Part shown: positions 9,952 through 18,952 of the stretch, in pieces
Layout of the letters: each line of letters opens with the position of its first letter
Position numbering within the stretch: position 1 is the first letter of the stretch
Assembly (NCBI RefSeq): GCF_029714305.1
Contig: NZ_CP121647.1
Span: forward strand, 7,212,501-7,276,500
DNA: 64,000 nucleotides
Reading direction: 5' to 3'
DNA from: Bradyrhizobium sp. CB3481
Lineage (GTDB): Bacteria > Pseudomonadota > Alphaproteobacteria > Rhizobiales > Xanthobacteraceae
Position numbers and translations under genes: made by a program
Notes under the pieces: generated by a model
Told to the model about the DNA's origin: nothing
Database searches by the model: none
The model's input: the letters and a program-made list of their open reading frames with translations, nothing else

Positions 9952-10145
9952 TTGTTGCGCCGCCGCGTTCGGCCAGTTCGGTTCGTCGAAAGTGCCCGCA
10001 GCTTCTTCCCCGACATCCACATGCGCAATGACCGCGCTGGACGAAGCGCCGAAAAAACAGGCGTGCCGCAGGCATATGCGGACTTGACTTCCTGAGAACA
10101 AAAAGAGAACATTACGCCCTGCCGCCAGCCTCGGGAGTAACGCCA

Positions 10146-10358
10146 ATGTCCGCCACGCCGCCCCTCTCCGACAACAGCCGCTATGAACAGGCCTGCGATC
10201 AGGCCATCGCGATGTGCGACGGCAATCTGCGCTCGACCATCAAGGCGCTGATCATGGCGAACGAGTATCTGGAAATCGAGCTGGAGGAATTGCAGGCGGC
10301 AATCGCCGCCGGCTGCGTGCCGGCGCGAGGCTCTGAGGCGAAGAGCAACGCCGCCTGA
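10146..10358 (+). CDS. Small hypothetical protein
   Basis: A 70-residue soluble, mostly helical protein (MSATPPLSDNSRYEQACDQA ... ALIMANEYLEIELEELQAAI). A GGGAG Shine-Dalgarno lies about 8 bp before the ATG, and codon use matches its neighbours, so I take it as real. I do not recognise a named family. It is followed 33 bp later by another small gene on the same strand with its own good ribosome-binding site, so the two may form one transcript. Confidence 0.6.
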   Translation: MSATPPLSDNSRYEQACDQAIAMCDGNLRSTIKALIMANEYLEIELEELQAAIAAGCVPARGSEAKSNAA

Positions 10359-10391
10359 GCGATCAGAACAGGAGCAATCTGGAGCAAGACA

Positions 10392-10643
10392 ATGGCCGAT
10401 GTCACCTATTACGTCGCAATGCCATTTCTGCAGGACGATAGCGGCTCACTCGTCGCGGGCGCCGCGGAAGAATGCCAGAGCCCGACGACGGCGCTACGGC
10501 GCGCCGAGATGATGTCGCGAATGGCCGGCAGCATCGGTGCCATCGCCTTCAGCCGCAGCGGCGATCCCATGCTCGGCGAATTCAGCGATGCGAAGCTGCT
10601 GCGCAAGTTCGGCAGTGTGCCTGAGGATCTCAGCGAGCTGTAA
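10392..10643 (+). CDS. Small hypothetical protein
   Basis: An 83-residue soluble protein, MADVTYYVAMPFLQDDSG..., with an Ala/Met-rich central helix (TALRRAEMMSRMAGSIGAIAF) and an acidic C-terminus. GGAG precedes the ATG at suitable spacing. I do not recognise a domain. The gene is the last rightward one before the leftward GGDEF gene, so the two converge across about 100 bp. Confidence 0.6.
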   Translation: MADVTYYVAMPFLQDDSGSLVAGAAEECQSPTTALRRAEMMSRMAGSIGAIAFSRSGDPMLGEFSDAKLLRKFGSVPEDLSEL

Positions 10644-10743
10644 CGGATCGCGTTTGCTGATGTCGGTGGTTGCTTGAACTGCAATCACCATCGTCACGCT
10701 GCATTTCTGTGCGCGCTTTTACGCGATCGGATGCGGCGCGATT

Positions 10744-11424
10744 TCAGCTCTCGTGCCGCCGCAGCGCCTTGCGCACATACATGGCGCTGTCGGCCGCTTC
10801 CAACGCACGACCGGCTTCGGAATGGGTATCGAGAACGGCGACGCCCGCGGAGGCGCCCGCATTGATGGTGCGGCCATCGAACACGAAGCTGAGCTTGTCG
10901 ATCGCTTCCTCCAGGGTGGCGGCCTTGGCCCTGGCGTCGGTCTCGCTGAGGTTCCACAGCAGCAGCGCAAACTCGTCGCCGCCGAGACGGCCGACCACGT
11001 CGGAGGCGCGCACATGCGCCGTCAGCTCCGCCACGATGGCCTTGAGCACCTGGTCGCCGGCGGCATGGCCGAAGGCGTCGTTGATCGGCTTGAGGCGATC
11101 GACATCGAGCACGACCAGGGCACCGAAGGCGCGGTAACGCTTCATATAGGCGATGGCGCGATTGAGCTCGCGCTCGAAGCCGCGCCGGTTCGCAATGCCG
11201 AGCAGGTAGTCGGTATCGGCGGAAGCCTGAAGTTCCTCGATCTGCGCGTGGGTCCGGGCCAATTCGGCCTTAAGCCGGCGAATCGTCGCCTTGGTGCCGT
11301 TGGATGCCGCTGGCGGCCGGGGTCCCTGTCCGGACGCCCGCCGGGGTGCGCTTTTTCGCCCGGAAGCCGCGCTCTTGGGGCGTTTTCCGGCCCTTCCGGC
11401 GGTCGCCCTGGTCTTTTTCTTCAT
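10744..11424 (-). CDS. Diguanylate cyclase (GGDEF) with a basic N-terminal tail
   Basis: A 226-residue soluble protein. Residues 1-45 are very rich in Lys, Arg, Ala, Ser and Pro (MKKKTRATAGRAGKRPKSAA...), resembling a histone-H1-like tail. A short coiled coil (about 47-67) follows, then a complete GGDEF domain. The active-site loop is intact (RLGGDEFALL) and the allosteric I-site RASD lies exactly five residues before it, so an active, product-inhibited c-di-GMP synthase is expected. There is no membrane segment or recognised sensor domain. Its stop faces the small gene ending at 10643; upstream it is divergent from purE. Confidence 0.87.
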   Translation of the reverse strand: MKKKTRATAGRAGKRPKSAASGRKSAPRRASGQGPRPPAASNGTKATIRRLKAELARTHAQIEELQASADTDYLLGIANRRGFERELNRAIAYMKRYRAFGALVVLDVDRLKPINDAFGHAAGDQVLKAIVAELTAHVRASDVVGRLGGDEFALLLWNLSETDARAKAATLEEAIDKLSFVFDGRTINAGASAGVAVLDTHSEAGRALEAADSAMYVRKALRRHES

Positions 11425-11575
11425 GGCCTTCCCTGTGCAGGCTCGCTTATCAAGGCTTGCCGGGATTCACCTAGACAGGATAGTCCATTCCTGATCCCTT
11501 GCCACGCCTTGGATGAGCCCCGGGCCGACCCTATAATCGGCCTATGTTTCTGGATTCCCGCGCAGAATTGACGAG

Positions 11576-12064
11576 ATGACCGTACCGATCGCCATCATTA
11601 TGGGCAGCCAGTCCGACTGGGAGACCATGCGCCACGCCGCCGAGACGCTGGCCGCGCTCGGCATCGACTGCGAAAAGCGCATCGTCTCGGCCCACCGGAC
11701 CCCCGACCGGCTGTTTAGCTTCGCCAAGGGCGCCAAGGCGGCGGGATTCAAGGTCATCATCGCCGGCGCCGGCGGGGCGGCACATCTGCCCGGCATGGCG
11801 GCGGCGCTGACGGAACTGCCGGTATTCGGCGTTCCTGTCGAGTCCAAGGCGCTGTCGGGGGTCGATTCGCTCTATTCGATCGTGCAGATGCCGGCCGGCG
11901 TTCCCGTCGGCACGCTGGCGATCGGCAAGGCCGGTGCCATCAACGCCGCCCTCCTCGCCGCCAGCGTGCTCGCGCTGAACGACACAGCGCTTGCCGTCCG
12001 GCTTGCCGCCTGGCGCAAGCAGCAGACGGACGCGGTTAAGGAGCGCCCGGAGGGCACAGCGTGA
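11576..12064 (+). CDS. purE: N5-carboxyaminoimidazole ribonucleotide mutase, class I PurE
   Basis: A 162-residue enzyme that converts N5-CAIR to CAIR in purine synthesis. The active-site segments GSQSDWETM and [10 protein letters not shown], and the later [11 protein letters not shown] loop, are all present and the length is standard. The last base triplets overlap the next gene: the PurE stop TGA shares bases with the PurK GTG start (GTGA), so the two consecutive enzymes of the pathway are likely translationally coupled. Confidence 0.96.
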   Translation: MTVPIAIIMGSQSDWETMRHAAETLAALGIDCEKRIVSAHRTPDRLFSFAKGAKAAGFKVIIAGAGGAAHLPGMAAALTELPVFGVPVESKALSGVDSLYSIVQMPAGVPVGTLAIGKAGAINAALLAASVLALNDTALAVRLAAWRKQQTDAVKERPEGTA

Positions 12065-13164
12065 CGGCTGAAGGCAAGGTGAAGCTGAAGCCGGGCGACA
12101 CCATCGGAATTCTCGGCGGCGGACAATTGGGCCGGATGCTGGCAATGGCAGCGGCGCGCCTTGGCCTCAAATGCCAGGTGTTCTCGCCGGACCCGGATTC
12201 GCCTGCCTTCGACGTGGTGCTGAACGCCACCTGCGCCGAATATGCCGACGTCGAGGCGCTGGAGCTGTTCGCCAACGATGTCGACGTCATCACCTATGAA
12301 TTCGAGAACGTGCCCTCCGCCACCGCCATGGTGCTGGCCGCACGCCGCCCGGTATTGCCCGCGCAGAAGATCCTCGAGACCACGCAGGACCGGCTGATCG
12401 AAAAGGATTTCGTCAAGCGGCTCGGCATCGGCACCGCCGATTACGCCGACGTATCGTCGGTCGAGACCCTGCAGGGCGCCATCGCCCGCATCGGCCTTCC
12501 TGCCGTGATCAAGACCCGCCGCTTTGGCTATGACGGCAAGGGTCAGGCCATTATCCGCGAGGGCGACGACCTCAACCAGGTCTGGGAAGATCTTGGTACC
12601 AAATCCGCGATCCTCGAAGCCTTCGTGCCGTTCGAACGCGAGATTTCCGTGATCGCCGCGCGCTCAGTCGATGGTCAGGTCGAATGCTACGACGTCACCG
12701 AGAACGAGCATCGCGATCACATCCTGAAATTCTCGCGCGTGCCCGCCGCGATCTCGGAAAAGCTGGCCGCCGATGCGCGCACCGTCGCGGAGAAGATCGC
12801 CAACGCCCTGGACTATGTCGGCGTGCTTGCGGTCGAATTATTCGTGGTTGGAGGAAACGGCGGGCCGCACGTGCTGGTCAACGAGATTGCGCCGAGGGTG
12901 CATAATTCCGGGCACTGGACACTCGACGGCGCCTCGATCTCGCAGTTCGAGCAGCACATTCGCGCCATCGCCGGCTGGCCGCTCGGCAAGCCGGTTCGGC
13001 ACGGCAAGGTCACCATGACCAACCTGATCGGCGACGATATCCTGAACTATGAGCAATGGCTGTCCGTTCCCGGCGCCACCGTTCACCTCTACGGCAAGGG
13101 CGCGCCGCGGCCCGGCCGCAAGATGGGCCACGTCACCGAGGTGGCCCCGGCGAGCAGCAAATAA
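12061..13164 (+). CDS. purK: N5-carboxyaminoimidazole ribonucleotide synthase PurK
   Basis: A 367-residue ATP-grasp enzyme that makes N5-CAIR from AIR, bicarbonate and ATP. The N-terminal biotin-carboxylase-like fold ([21 protein letters not shown]), the ATP-grasp core ([30 protein letters not shown]) and the C-terminal [14 protein letters not shown] motif are textbook PurK. It starts with GTG at 12061, overlapping the purE stop. Its product is the substrate of PurE, so the pair runs in tandem. No terminator is obvious before the converging aqpZ. Confidence 0.96.
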   Translation: MTAEGKVKLKPGDTIGILGGGQLGRMLAMAAARLGLKCQVFSPDPDSPAFDVVLNATCAEYADVEALELFANDVDVITYEFENVPSATAMVLAARRPVLPAQKILETTQDRLIEKDFVKRLGIGTADYADVSSVETLQGAIARIGLPAVIKTRRFGYDGKGQAIIREGDDLNQVWEDLGTKSAILEAFVPFEREISVIAARSVDGQVECYDVTENEHRDHILKFSRVPAAISEKLAADARTVAEKIANALDYVGVLAVELFVVGGNGGPHVLVNEIAPRVHNSGHWTLDGASISQFEQHIRAIAGWPLGKPVRHGKVTMTNLIGDDILNYEQWLSVPGATVHLYGKGAPRPGRKMGHVTEVAPASSK

Positions 13165-13187
13165 CGCTGGCTACGCTTGCGCCGCGA

Positions 13188-13910
13188 TCAGGCTGTCTTC
13201 AGGCCTTCCACGACGCCGGCGGGCTCCTCGCTGAGCCAGCGATAAACGACGCCGCCGAGCACGCCGCCAATCAGCGGTGCAACCCAGAACAGCCAGAGCT
13301 GCATCATCGCCCAGCCGCCGACGAATAGCGCAGGCCCGGTGCTGCGCGCCGGGTTCACCGACGTGTTGGTGACGGGGATGCTGACGAGATGAATCATCAC
13401 CAGCGCCAGCCCGATCGCCAGCGGCGCAAAGCCCGCCGGCGCCTTGCCATGCGTGGCCCCCATGATGATGAACAGGAACATCATCGTCATCACCACCTCG
13501 GTGATGAAGCAGGCCACCATGCCGTACTGGCCGGGCGAATGCGCGTCATAGCCGTTGGCGGCAAAGCCCTTGCCGAGATCGAAGCCCGGCGCGCCGATCG
13601 CGATCGCGTAGAGCAGCGTTGCAGCAACGATGGCGCCGATCACCTGCGCGATCACGTAAGGCAGGATCTGCTGCGCCGGAAACCGTCCGCCCGCCGCAAG
13701 GCCCACTGTCACTGCCGGATTGAGATGGCAGCCGGAGATGTGGCCGATGGCATAGGCCATGGTCACGACGCTCAGACCGAACGCCAGCGACACCCCGACC
13801 AGGCCGATCCCGACCTGGGGAAAGCCGGCCGCGATAACCGCGCTGCCGCATCCCGCAAAAGTGAGCCAAAACGTACCGATCGCTTCGGCGGCATATTTTT
13901 TGGTACTCAT
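13188..13910 (-). CDS. aqpZ: Aquaporin Z-type water channel
   Basis: A 240-residue inner-membrane channel with six hydrophobic segments and the two half-helix NPA motifs, [11 protein letters not shown] and [13 protein letters not shown]. The second motif and the small hydrophilic loops match AqpZ rather than glycerol facilitators (which usually carry an Asp after the second NPA). I chose the ATG at 13910 ([16 protein letters not shown]) because GGGAGG lies 6-7 bases upstream; a longer reading begins five codons earlier. It converges with purK and is transcribed alone. Confidence 0.93.
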   Translation of the reverse strand: MSTKKYAAEAIGTFWLTFAGCGSAVIAAGFPQVGIGLVGVSLAFGLSVVTMAYAIGHISGCHLNPAVTVGLAAGGRFPAQQILPYVIAQVIGAIVAATLLYAIAIGAPGFDLGKGFAANGYDAHSPGQYGMVACFITEVVMTMMFLFIIMGATHGKAPAGFAPLAIGLALVMIHLVSIPVTNTSVNPARSTGPALFVGGWAMMQLWLFWVAPLIGGVLGGVVYRWLSEEPAGVVEGLKTA

Positions 13911-14163
13911 ACGCACCTCCCGCATGTTTTGCGTGGCTTGAGGCTAGCCGGGTGCCGTGAGAGGCTCGTTATTTTGCGGGAATCGGGGGCGTTCCGCCAA
14001 ATTCTGCCGATTTCCGGGGCTTTTCCGGGCGCAAAACCGCCTTCTCAGGTGGACATCGGCGGTTTTGTCTGCTACATGCCCGCGCTCAGGGTTAAGAGCC
14101 AGGCCTTTCGCCGGCCCTTCGCTTCACCAGAATTCCTATCCGATCAATTGAAGAGGATGCCGC

Positions 14164-14466
14164 GTGCAGGTTCTCGTTCGCGATAACAATGTCGATCAAG
14201 CCCTCAAGGCGCTGAAGAAGAAGATGCAGCGCGAGGGTATCTTCCGCGAGATGAAGCTCCGCGGTCATTACGAAAAGCCGTCCGAGAAGAAGGCCCGTGA
14301 AAAGGCCGAAGCCGTGCGCCGCGCGCGCAAGCTGGCCCGCAAGAAGCTGCAGCGCGAAGGCCTGCTGCCGATGAAGCCGAAGCCGGTGTTCGGCGCCGGT
14401 CCCGGTGGCGACCGTGGTGGTGCTGGCCGTGGCGGCCCGGGCGCAGGTCCGCGCGGACCGCGCTGA
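14164..14466 (+). CDS. rpsU: 30S ribosomal protein S21 with Gly/Arg-rich C-terminal tail
   Basis: A 100-residue basic protein beginning [20 protein letters not shown], the invariant S21 N-terminus, followed by [22 protein letters not shown]21 helps the small subunit engage the Shine-Dalgarno sequence. It starts with GTG at 14164, with GAAGAGGA 6-7 bases upstream. The last 25 residues (after PKPVFGAGP) are a Gly/Arg/Pro tail that extends beyond the roughly 70-residue enterobacterial form. An intrinsic terminator follows 28 bp after the stop, so it is a single-gene unit. Confidence 0.94.
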   Translation: MQVLVRDNNVDQALKALKKKMQREGIFREMKLRGHYEKPSEKKAREKAEAVRRARKLARKKLQREGLLPMKPKPVFGAGPGGDRGGAGRGGPGAGPRGPR

Positions 14467-14494
14467 GCGCTCTGCACTAGATATGAAACTGAAG

Positions 14495-14518
14495 CGCGGA
14501 CCTCGGGTCCGCGTTTTT
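14495..14518 (+). terminator. Rho-independent terminator after rpsU
   Basis: An eight-base-pair GC stem (CGCGGACC / GGTCCGCG) closes a three-base loop and is followed at once by TTTTT and a T-rich stretch. It starts 28 bp after the rpsU stop codon. Confidence 0.88.
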
Positions 14519-14713
14519 GTTTTTGCGGGCCTGCGCTTCGGTGGAGCACTTCATACGCTGCTCCTTCAATTCCTGCGTCGCTTGTAGCTGCCGCGGCGAC
14601 CGCCCACTATGCGAAAGCGGTCGAACAAGTAGTCTTGCGGTTATTTTGATCGATGCATTTTGCATTCCGGCAGGCTACCAATTGATGCAGTGAACGCGAG
14701 AGTAACCCGCTGC

Positions 14714-15352
14714 ATGGCCGTTACGGATTGCAATGCCTTTCCTTCCGCCTCGCGCTTTCCGGCCGTGGCGCTGCTCGCAACCGTTCTTGCACTTCCCCTC
14801 TGCGGCTGTTCATTCGATCTAGGATCCTGGGGACCCGACAAGGACAAGCCGCAGGCCGCCGAGCAGCAGCCGACCGGCACGATCAGCGGACAAAACGTCA
14901 GCGACGCCCAGGGCTACACAGCGCGCGGCCAGGCGCTCGCCAAATCCGGCAAGGCCGAACAAGCGCTCGCGGAATTCGACCGCGCGCTTGCGCTCGATCC
15001 CTATAACGTGCCGGCGCTGTACGGCCGCGGCCTGATCTACCAGGCCGAAAAGCAGCATGAGCAGGCGATCACGGATTTCACCGCGGCCAACGGCCTTAAC
15101 CCGCAGCGTGTCGAGCCGCTGCTCGCGCGCGCGACCAGCTACCTCGCCATCGACAAGACCAAGGAAGCCGCTTCCGATCTCGACGAGGCGGTGCAGGCCG
15201 ATCCGAGCAGCGCGCCAGCCTGGTCGGCGCGTGGCGTCACCTATGAACGGCTTGGCGACAAGGCCAGAGCGTTCGCATCCTACGGCCGGGCGCTGGCGCT
15301 GCGGCCCAGGGATGAAGCCGCGCGAAGCGGCCTCGCGCGCACCGGCGGCTAG
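14714..15352 (+). CDS. TPR-repeat lipoprotein
   Basis: A 212-residue exported protein. A hydrophobic leader (FPAVALLATVLALPLCGC) ends in a lipobox-like LCGC, pointing to lipid attachment at the first Cys of the mature chain. After a short linker, about four tetratricopeptide repeats are visible, for example AYTARGQALAKSGKAEQALAEF, ALYGRGLIYQAEKQHEQAI and AWSARGVTYERLGDKARAF. These form a protein-binding superhelix. The ATG at 14714 gives a normal signal peptide; the only earlier in-frame start is a TTG at 14660. The partner is unknown; no operon context helps. Confidence 0.8.
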   Translation: MAVTDCNAFPSASRFPAVALLATVLALPLCGCSFDLGSWGPDKDKPQAAEQQPTGTISGQNVSDAQGYTARGQALAKSGKAEQALAEFDRALALDPYNVPALYGRGLIYQAEKQHEQAITDFTAANGLNPQRVEPLLARATSYLAIDKTKEAASDLDEAVQADPSSAPAWSARGVTYERLGDKARAFASYGRALALRPRDEAARSGLARTGG

Positions 15353-15474
15353 CTTCGTCGGATTTGATATTTGGCTGCCGTCCGGCGTGACGCGCCTTTC
15401 GCGCGCACAAGGCAAAATCCTCCGAATCAAGTCCGGAAGCTTCCTTCACACAAGGAACCAAGAATACGCGAAAG

Positions 15475-16512
15475 TTACTTCGGGATCACGGAGTGGAAGA
15501 TCGACTTAGCGGTCGACAGCGCGTCCTCGGCTGCGGCGGTGGCGCGATCACGCACGGAGGGCTCGCCCATTTCGGCGCGCAGATCGAGCGGGCGCGAAAC
15601 CGGAATATCAGCGGGCGGGACCGGGCGGTTCGGATCATTGGCCTCGGCATAAGGCGGCCGCGCTTGCGACGGCGCGTGGCCGAAGGGTTCGCCGACCGGC
15701 GAGCCCGAAACCATAATCGGCGGCGGGAGCGGACGAAGCATGGGTGAGGCAGCAGGCTCCTTCGCGGCCGCCGGCGCATGCGCGACCTTCGGCGCTTCGG
15801 GGGCACGAGTCGGTTCGACGCCGCGCGGGCCGGTCTCACCGTTAGCGCGCAGGCGCTCAATCGCGGCGCGCGCCAAGTCGTTGGCGTCGCGACGTTCCGC
15901 CGGCGCGGCCAGGGTCTCGACCGAGGCAGCCGGTGCGGGCGACGCCGTCGGGGCTGCCGTCACGACCGGAGAATTGGTTGCCGGCGATTCCACGGCCTGG
16001 ATCGGCGACGGCAGCACGACACGGATCTTCTCCTTCTCGCGCAGTGTTGCGGCATGTCGGCGCTCGGCGTCGGCCGGGCTTTCAGCCGATTTCAGATCGG
16101 CCTTGTTGGCGTCGGACCTGGTTTCAGCAGACTTGGCCTCAGCAGACTTGGCCTCAGCAGACTTAGCTTCAGCAGACCTGGCTTCAGCAGACTTGGCTTC
16201 AGCCTTCTCGTCAGCCTTCTGAGCTTTCTCGGCGGCCGTCTTATCCATGACGGCCTTCTCGGAGATTCCCCGCGCCTTGACGCCGGCCGTCGGGAGATTG
16301 CTGGCAGTGGCCTCGTCAGACTTGCCGTTGCCGTCGGCTTTTGATTCAGCGGGCTTGGCGTCTGCTTTGGGGTTGGCGGCTGATACCGCTGGGGCGGCGG
16401 GAGCGTCTGCCGGCTTGGCCACAATGTAGTGGTTCACGATGTACGCCCCAATGACGGTGGCCGCCACCGAAGGGAAGATGTCCACCGCGAATTTCTTGAG
16501 GTAATTCAGCAT
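15475..16512 (-). CDS. Single-span membrane protein with Ala/Lys/Glu repeats, function unknown
   Basis: A 345-residue protein with one N-terminal membrane segment (FPSVAATVIGAYIVNHYIV, about residues 12-32). The rest is a low-complexity periplasmic or cytoplasmic region rich in Ala, Lys, Glu, Ser and Pro. It includes six consecutive pentapeptides of the type SAEAK (SAEAK, SAEAR, SAEAK three times, SAETR) encoded by a 15-bp tandem repeat at 16115-16204. The C-terminal part is Pro-rich and ends LSTAKSIFHSVIPK. I recognise no catalytic domain; it resembles spacer or scaffold proteins. The ATG at 16512 precedes the membrane segment directly. Repeat copy number may vary between strains. Confidence 0.65.
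   Translation of the reverse strand: MLNYLKKFAVDIFPSVAATVIGAYIVNHYIVAKPADAPAAPAVSAANPKADAKPAESKADGNGKSDEATASNLPTAGVKARGISEKAVMDKTAAEKAQKADEKAEAKSAEARSAEAKSAEAKSAEAKSAETRSDANKADLKSAESPADAERRHAATLREKEKIRVVLPSPIQAVESPATNSPVVTAAPTASPAPAASVETLAAPAERRDANDLARAAIERLRANGETGPRGVEPTRAPEAPKVAHAPAAAKEPAASPMLRPLPPPIMVSGSPVGEPFGHAPSQARPPYAEANDPNRPVPPADIPVSRPLDLRAEMGEPSVRDRATAAAEDALSTAKSIFHSVIPK
16115..16204. repeat. Six-copy 15-bp in-frame tandem repeat
   Basis: Six copies of a 15-bp unit close to GACTTGGCCTCAGCA lie end to end inside the unknown membrane-protein gene (15475-16512, minus strand). Copies differ at one to three positions, mostly silent, and each encodes one SAEAK-type pentapeptide, so gain or loss of copies keeps the frame. 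Confidence 0.9.
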
Positions 16513-16674
16513 TAAGAGCCACTCCCCGCGGTCCTTGAAATGCAGGAACTTAAGGGCAAATTGAGGGATCAACTGCGACGGATCGATGGCAAATCAGCAG
16601 TTCCTGTGCAGACGTCGCGGGTCCGAGGCTGCCGCCTGTCTCTGTAACGAACACCTCCGCCCGGGAACCGGCGG

Positions 16675-16959
16675 TCAGGGCTTCAACTCGACCTCCAGGA
16701 ACACGATCTCGCTCGCGGTTTCATTGAGCACGTCGTGCTGGACGCCGGCCTTGCGGAAATAGGATTTGCCGGCCACGAGCTGCGCCTTGCTGCGTTCGCC
16801 GTTCGGGGCGACGATGGTCATCTCGCCCGCCGTCACCGGCACGATCACGTAATCCATCTCGTGTGTATGGTGGCCGGTGGCGCTGCCCGGCGCCAGCCGC
16901 CATTCGGTAACACGGACCTCGGGGGTGTCGACCTGAACGTCGGACTTGGCGGCAAGCAT
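16675..16959 (-). CDS. Small single-domain cupin protein
   Basis: A 94-residue beta-barrel protein of the cupin superfamily. The first cupin motif is visible as GSATGHHTHEMDYVIVPVTAGEM, supplying the metal-binding His, His and Glu; the second, weaker motif is near AGVQHDVLNE. Small cupins of this type bind a metal and may act as dioxygenases, isomerases or sensors; the substrate cannot be told. It lies 21 bp downstream of the ChaA-type antiporter on the same strand and is probably the last gene of that transcript. Confidence 0.78.
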   Translation of the reverse strand: MLAAKSDVQVDTPEVRVTEWRLAPGSATGHHTHEMDYVIVPVTAGEMTIVAPNGERSKAQLVAGKSYFRKAGVQHDVLNETASEIVFLEVELKP

Positions 16960-16980
16960 GTCTGATCTACTCCAGCGGAT

Positions 16981-18078
16981 TTACGGCACGAATACCATGA
17001 ACAGGTAGACGGCGAACACCAGCGTGTGCACGAACCCGAACAGGATGTTGGTGCGCCCGGTGCCGAAGGTGAGCATGCTGATGACAAAGGTCAGCAGCAA
17101 GAGCACCATCTCCGGCGCGTTCAGTCCGAGCACCAGCGGCTTGTCGAGCGTGTAGGCAACCGCCGCGACCGCCGGCACCGTCAGCCCGATGGTGGCCAGC
17201 GAGGAGCCGAGCGCGAGATTTATACTCTTCTGCAGGTCGTTCCGGCGGGCCGCGCCGACGGCCGCAATGCTCTCCGGCATCAGGATCAACAGCGCCACCA
17301 CCACGCCTGCGAAGGCCGGCGGCGCGCCGATCATCGCCGTCACGGCATCGACGGTTGCGGAAAACTTCTTCGCCAGCAGAACCACCGCGAGCAGCGATAT
17401 CAGCAGCAGCACGATGCTGAGCACAAGCATCCGGCTGGACAGCCTGGATTCGGCAGAGGTCATTCCGCCGGCTTGATTGATGAAATAATCGCGATGCCGA
17501 ATGGTCTGGGTGTAGAGAAACACCGCATAGAGAACGAGGGTGACGACGCTGACGAAGCCGAGCTGGGCCGCCGAATAGATCGGACCGGGCGCGGTCAGCG
17601 TATAGTTCGGCATCACCAGCGTGATGGTGGCCAGCACGAACAGGACGCTGAGATAGAGGTTTGCGCCCGAAACCTGAAAATCCTGCTCGCGATAGCGCAG
17701 TCCGCCGATCAAGATGCAGAGGCCGACGAGACCGTTGCACACGATCATCACCACCGCGAAGACAGTGTCGCGCGCCAGCGCCGGCTGCGGCTTGTCGCCG
17801 AGCATGATGGTGGCGATCAGCGCCACCTCGATGATGGTGACCGCGAGCGTCAGCAGCAGCGTGCCGTAGGGCTCACCGATCCGCTCGGCGATCACCTCCG
17901 CGTGGTGCACGGCCGCGAACACGGTGCCGAACAGGATCGCCAGCAGCACCACCGCGAAAAGCACGCCGCCGACCGACGGTGCGAAGTTGAGGCCGAGGCC
18001 GGTTCCCACGCCAAAGAGCAGCATTCCCAGCGTGGGAAATATCCAGGCCGATCGCGGCATCGGTCCATGTGCGCTCAT
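16981..18078 (-). CDS. ChaA-type calcium/proton (sodium/proton) antiporter
   Basis: A 365-residue inner-membrane protein with about eleven hydrophobic segments. The first half has FAAVHHAEVIAERIGEPYGTLLLTLAVTIIEVALI and the second has ILMPESIAAVGAARRNDLQKSINLALGSSLATIGLT: the two inverted cation/proton exchanger alpha-repeats with their acidic residues. This is the family of E. coli ChaA, which exports Ca2+, Na+ or K+ in exchange for protons. I chose the ATG at 18078 (MSAHGPMPRSAWIFP), since residues encoded upstream are not membrane-like. It lies between an alpha/beta hydrolase and a cupin, all leftward. Confidence 0.87.
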   Translation of the reverse strand: MSAHGPMPRSAWIFPTLGMLLFGVGTGLGLNFAPSVGGVLFAVVLLAILFGTVFAAVHHAEVIAERIGEPYGTLLLTLAVTIIEVALIATIMLGDKPQPALARDTVFAVVMIVCNGLVGLCILIGGLRYREQDFQVSGANLYLSVLFVLATITLVMPNYTLTAPGPIYSAAQLGFVSVVTLVLYAVFLYTQTIRHRDYFINQAGGMTSAESRLSSRMLVLSIVLLLISLLAVVLLAKKFSATVDAVTAMIGAPPAFAGVVVALLILMPESIAAVGAARRNDLQKSINLALGSSLATIGLTVPAVAAVAYTLDKPLVLGLNAPEMVLLLLTFVISMLTFGTGRTNILFGFVHTLVFAVYLFMVFVP

Positions 18079-18127
18079 GCGGTCAGGTTCCCATTGGTCC
18101 GCGGGCCGAAATAGCCCCCGGCAGCTA

Positions 18128-18934
18128 TCACCTCTTCGCAAGGTTGATGAAATTGCGGGCGATTTCAATCGCACCGAAATTGTCCAGATCGTTATGGCCG
18201 CCCCGCGCCAGGCGGACGAACCGCTTCGGCTCGTTCGCTCGCGCAAACAGTCGTTCACCGAAGGTAACGGGTATGGTGGGATCGAGCGCGCCATGCATCA
18301 CGAGCAGCGGAACCCTGATCCGGCCGATTTGCCGGTCGGAGTAGAAGTGATCGCGCATCAAGAGCCGCACCGGTGCGAACCAGAACGCTGATGCGGCAAC
18401 GTCGACAATGGACGTATACGGCGCTTCGAGGATCAGCTTTCCGACCGGCTGCGCGGCTGCCAGCGCGACGGCGACACCGCTGCCAAGCGAGAATCCCCAG
18501 GTGACGATCCTGTCCGTCTTGTATCGCGTCGCCGTGAAGGCGTAGGCGGCTGCGCCATCCTGTAGCAATCCCTGCTCGCTGGGATGCCCGCTCGAGCCGG
18601 CATAGCCGCGATAGGAGAGCGCAACGATCCCGATCCCGTCGGCGATCAGCGGACGAAAGCGGCCGAAGAAGCCGGCGAGATAATCGCCATTGCCGTGAAA
18701 ATAGAGGACGACCGGACGTCCAGGCTTGGCCGGAGCATGCCAGACGATGACCTTTTCACCATCCGCCGTGGCCAGGAAATGTTCTTCAACCTCCGGAAAG
18801 CCCGCCGCGTCCGGCGGCGTGCGCACGCTCGTCGGTGCCGGAAACAAGAAGGCGCGCTGCCCGAAAAACAGCGCGAGCAGGCCCAGGACATAACCGGCTG
18901 AGGCGGTGATCAGCAGCCATTTCAGCGCGGTCAT
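18128..18934 (-). CDS. Membrane-anchored alpha/beta hydrolase (BEM46/ABHD13-like)
   Basis: A 268-residue serine hydrolase. One N-terminal hydrophobic anchor (WLLITASAGYVLGLLALFF) precedes the alpha/beta domain. The oxyanion region is VLYFHGNGD, the nucleophile elbow is WGFSLGSG (Ser), the acid is in MHGALDPTIPV and the catalytic His in ARGGHNDL. This arrangement is typical of the BEM46/ABHD13 family of uncertain substrate. The stop of pntB lies just 18 bp upstream of the start, so it may share the transhydrogenase transcript, although a metabolic link is not known. Confidence 0.82.
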   Translation of the reverse strand: MTALKWLLITASAGYVLGLLALFFGQRAFLFPAPTSVRTPPDAAGFPEVEEHFLATADGEKVIVWHAPAKPGRPVVLYFHGNGDYLAGFFGRFRPLIADGIGIVALSYRGYAGSSGHPSEQGLLQDGAAAYAFTATRYKTDRIVTWGFSLGSGVAVALAAAQPVGKLILEAPYTSIVDVAASAFWFAPVRLLMRDHFYSDRQIGRIRVPLLVMHGALDPTIPVTFGERLFARANEPKRFVRLARGGHNDLDNFGAIEIARNFINLAKR

Positions 18935-18952
18935 GAAGTTCCTGCGAGCGCG

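Noticed and set aside
14646..14658. FNR/FixK-type box (TTGAT half-site) before the TPR lipoprotein gene
   Set aside because: Only one half-site is present; the second half does not match ATCAA.
16115..16204. Regular 15-bp repeats considered as a CRISPR array
   Set aside because: Units are contiguous without spacers and in frame in a protein gene.
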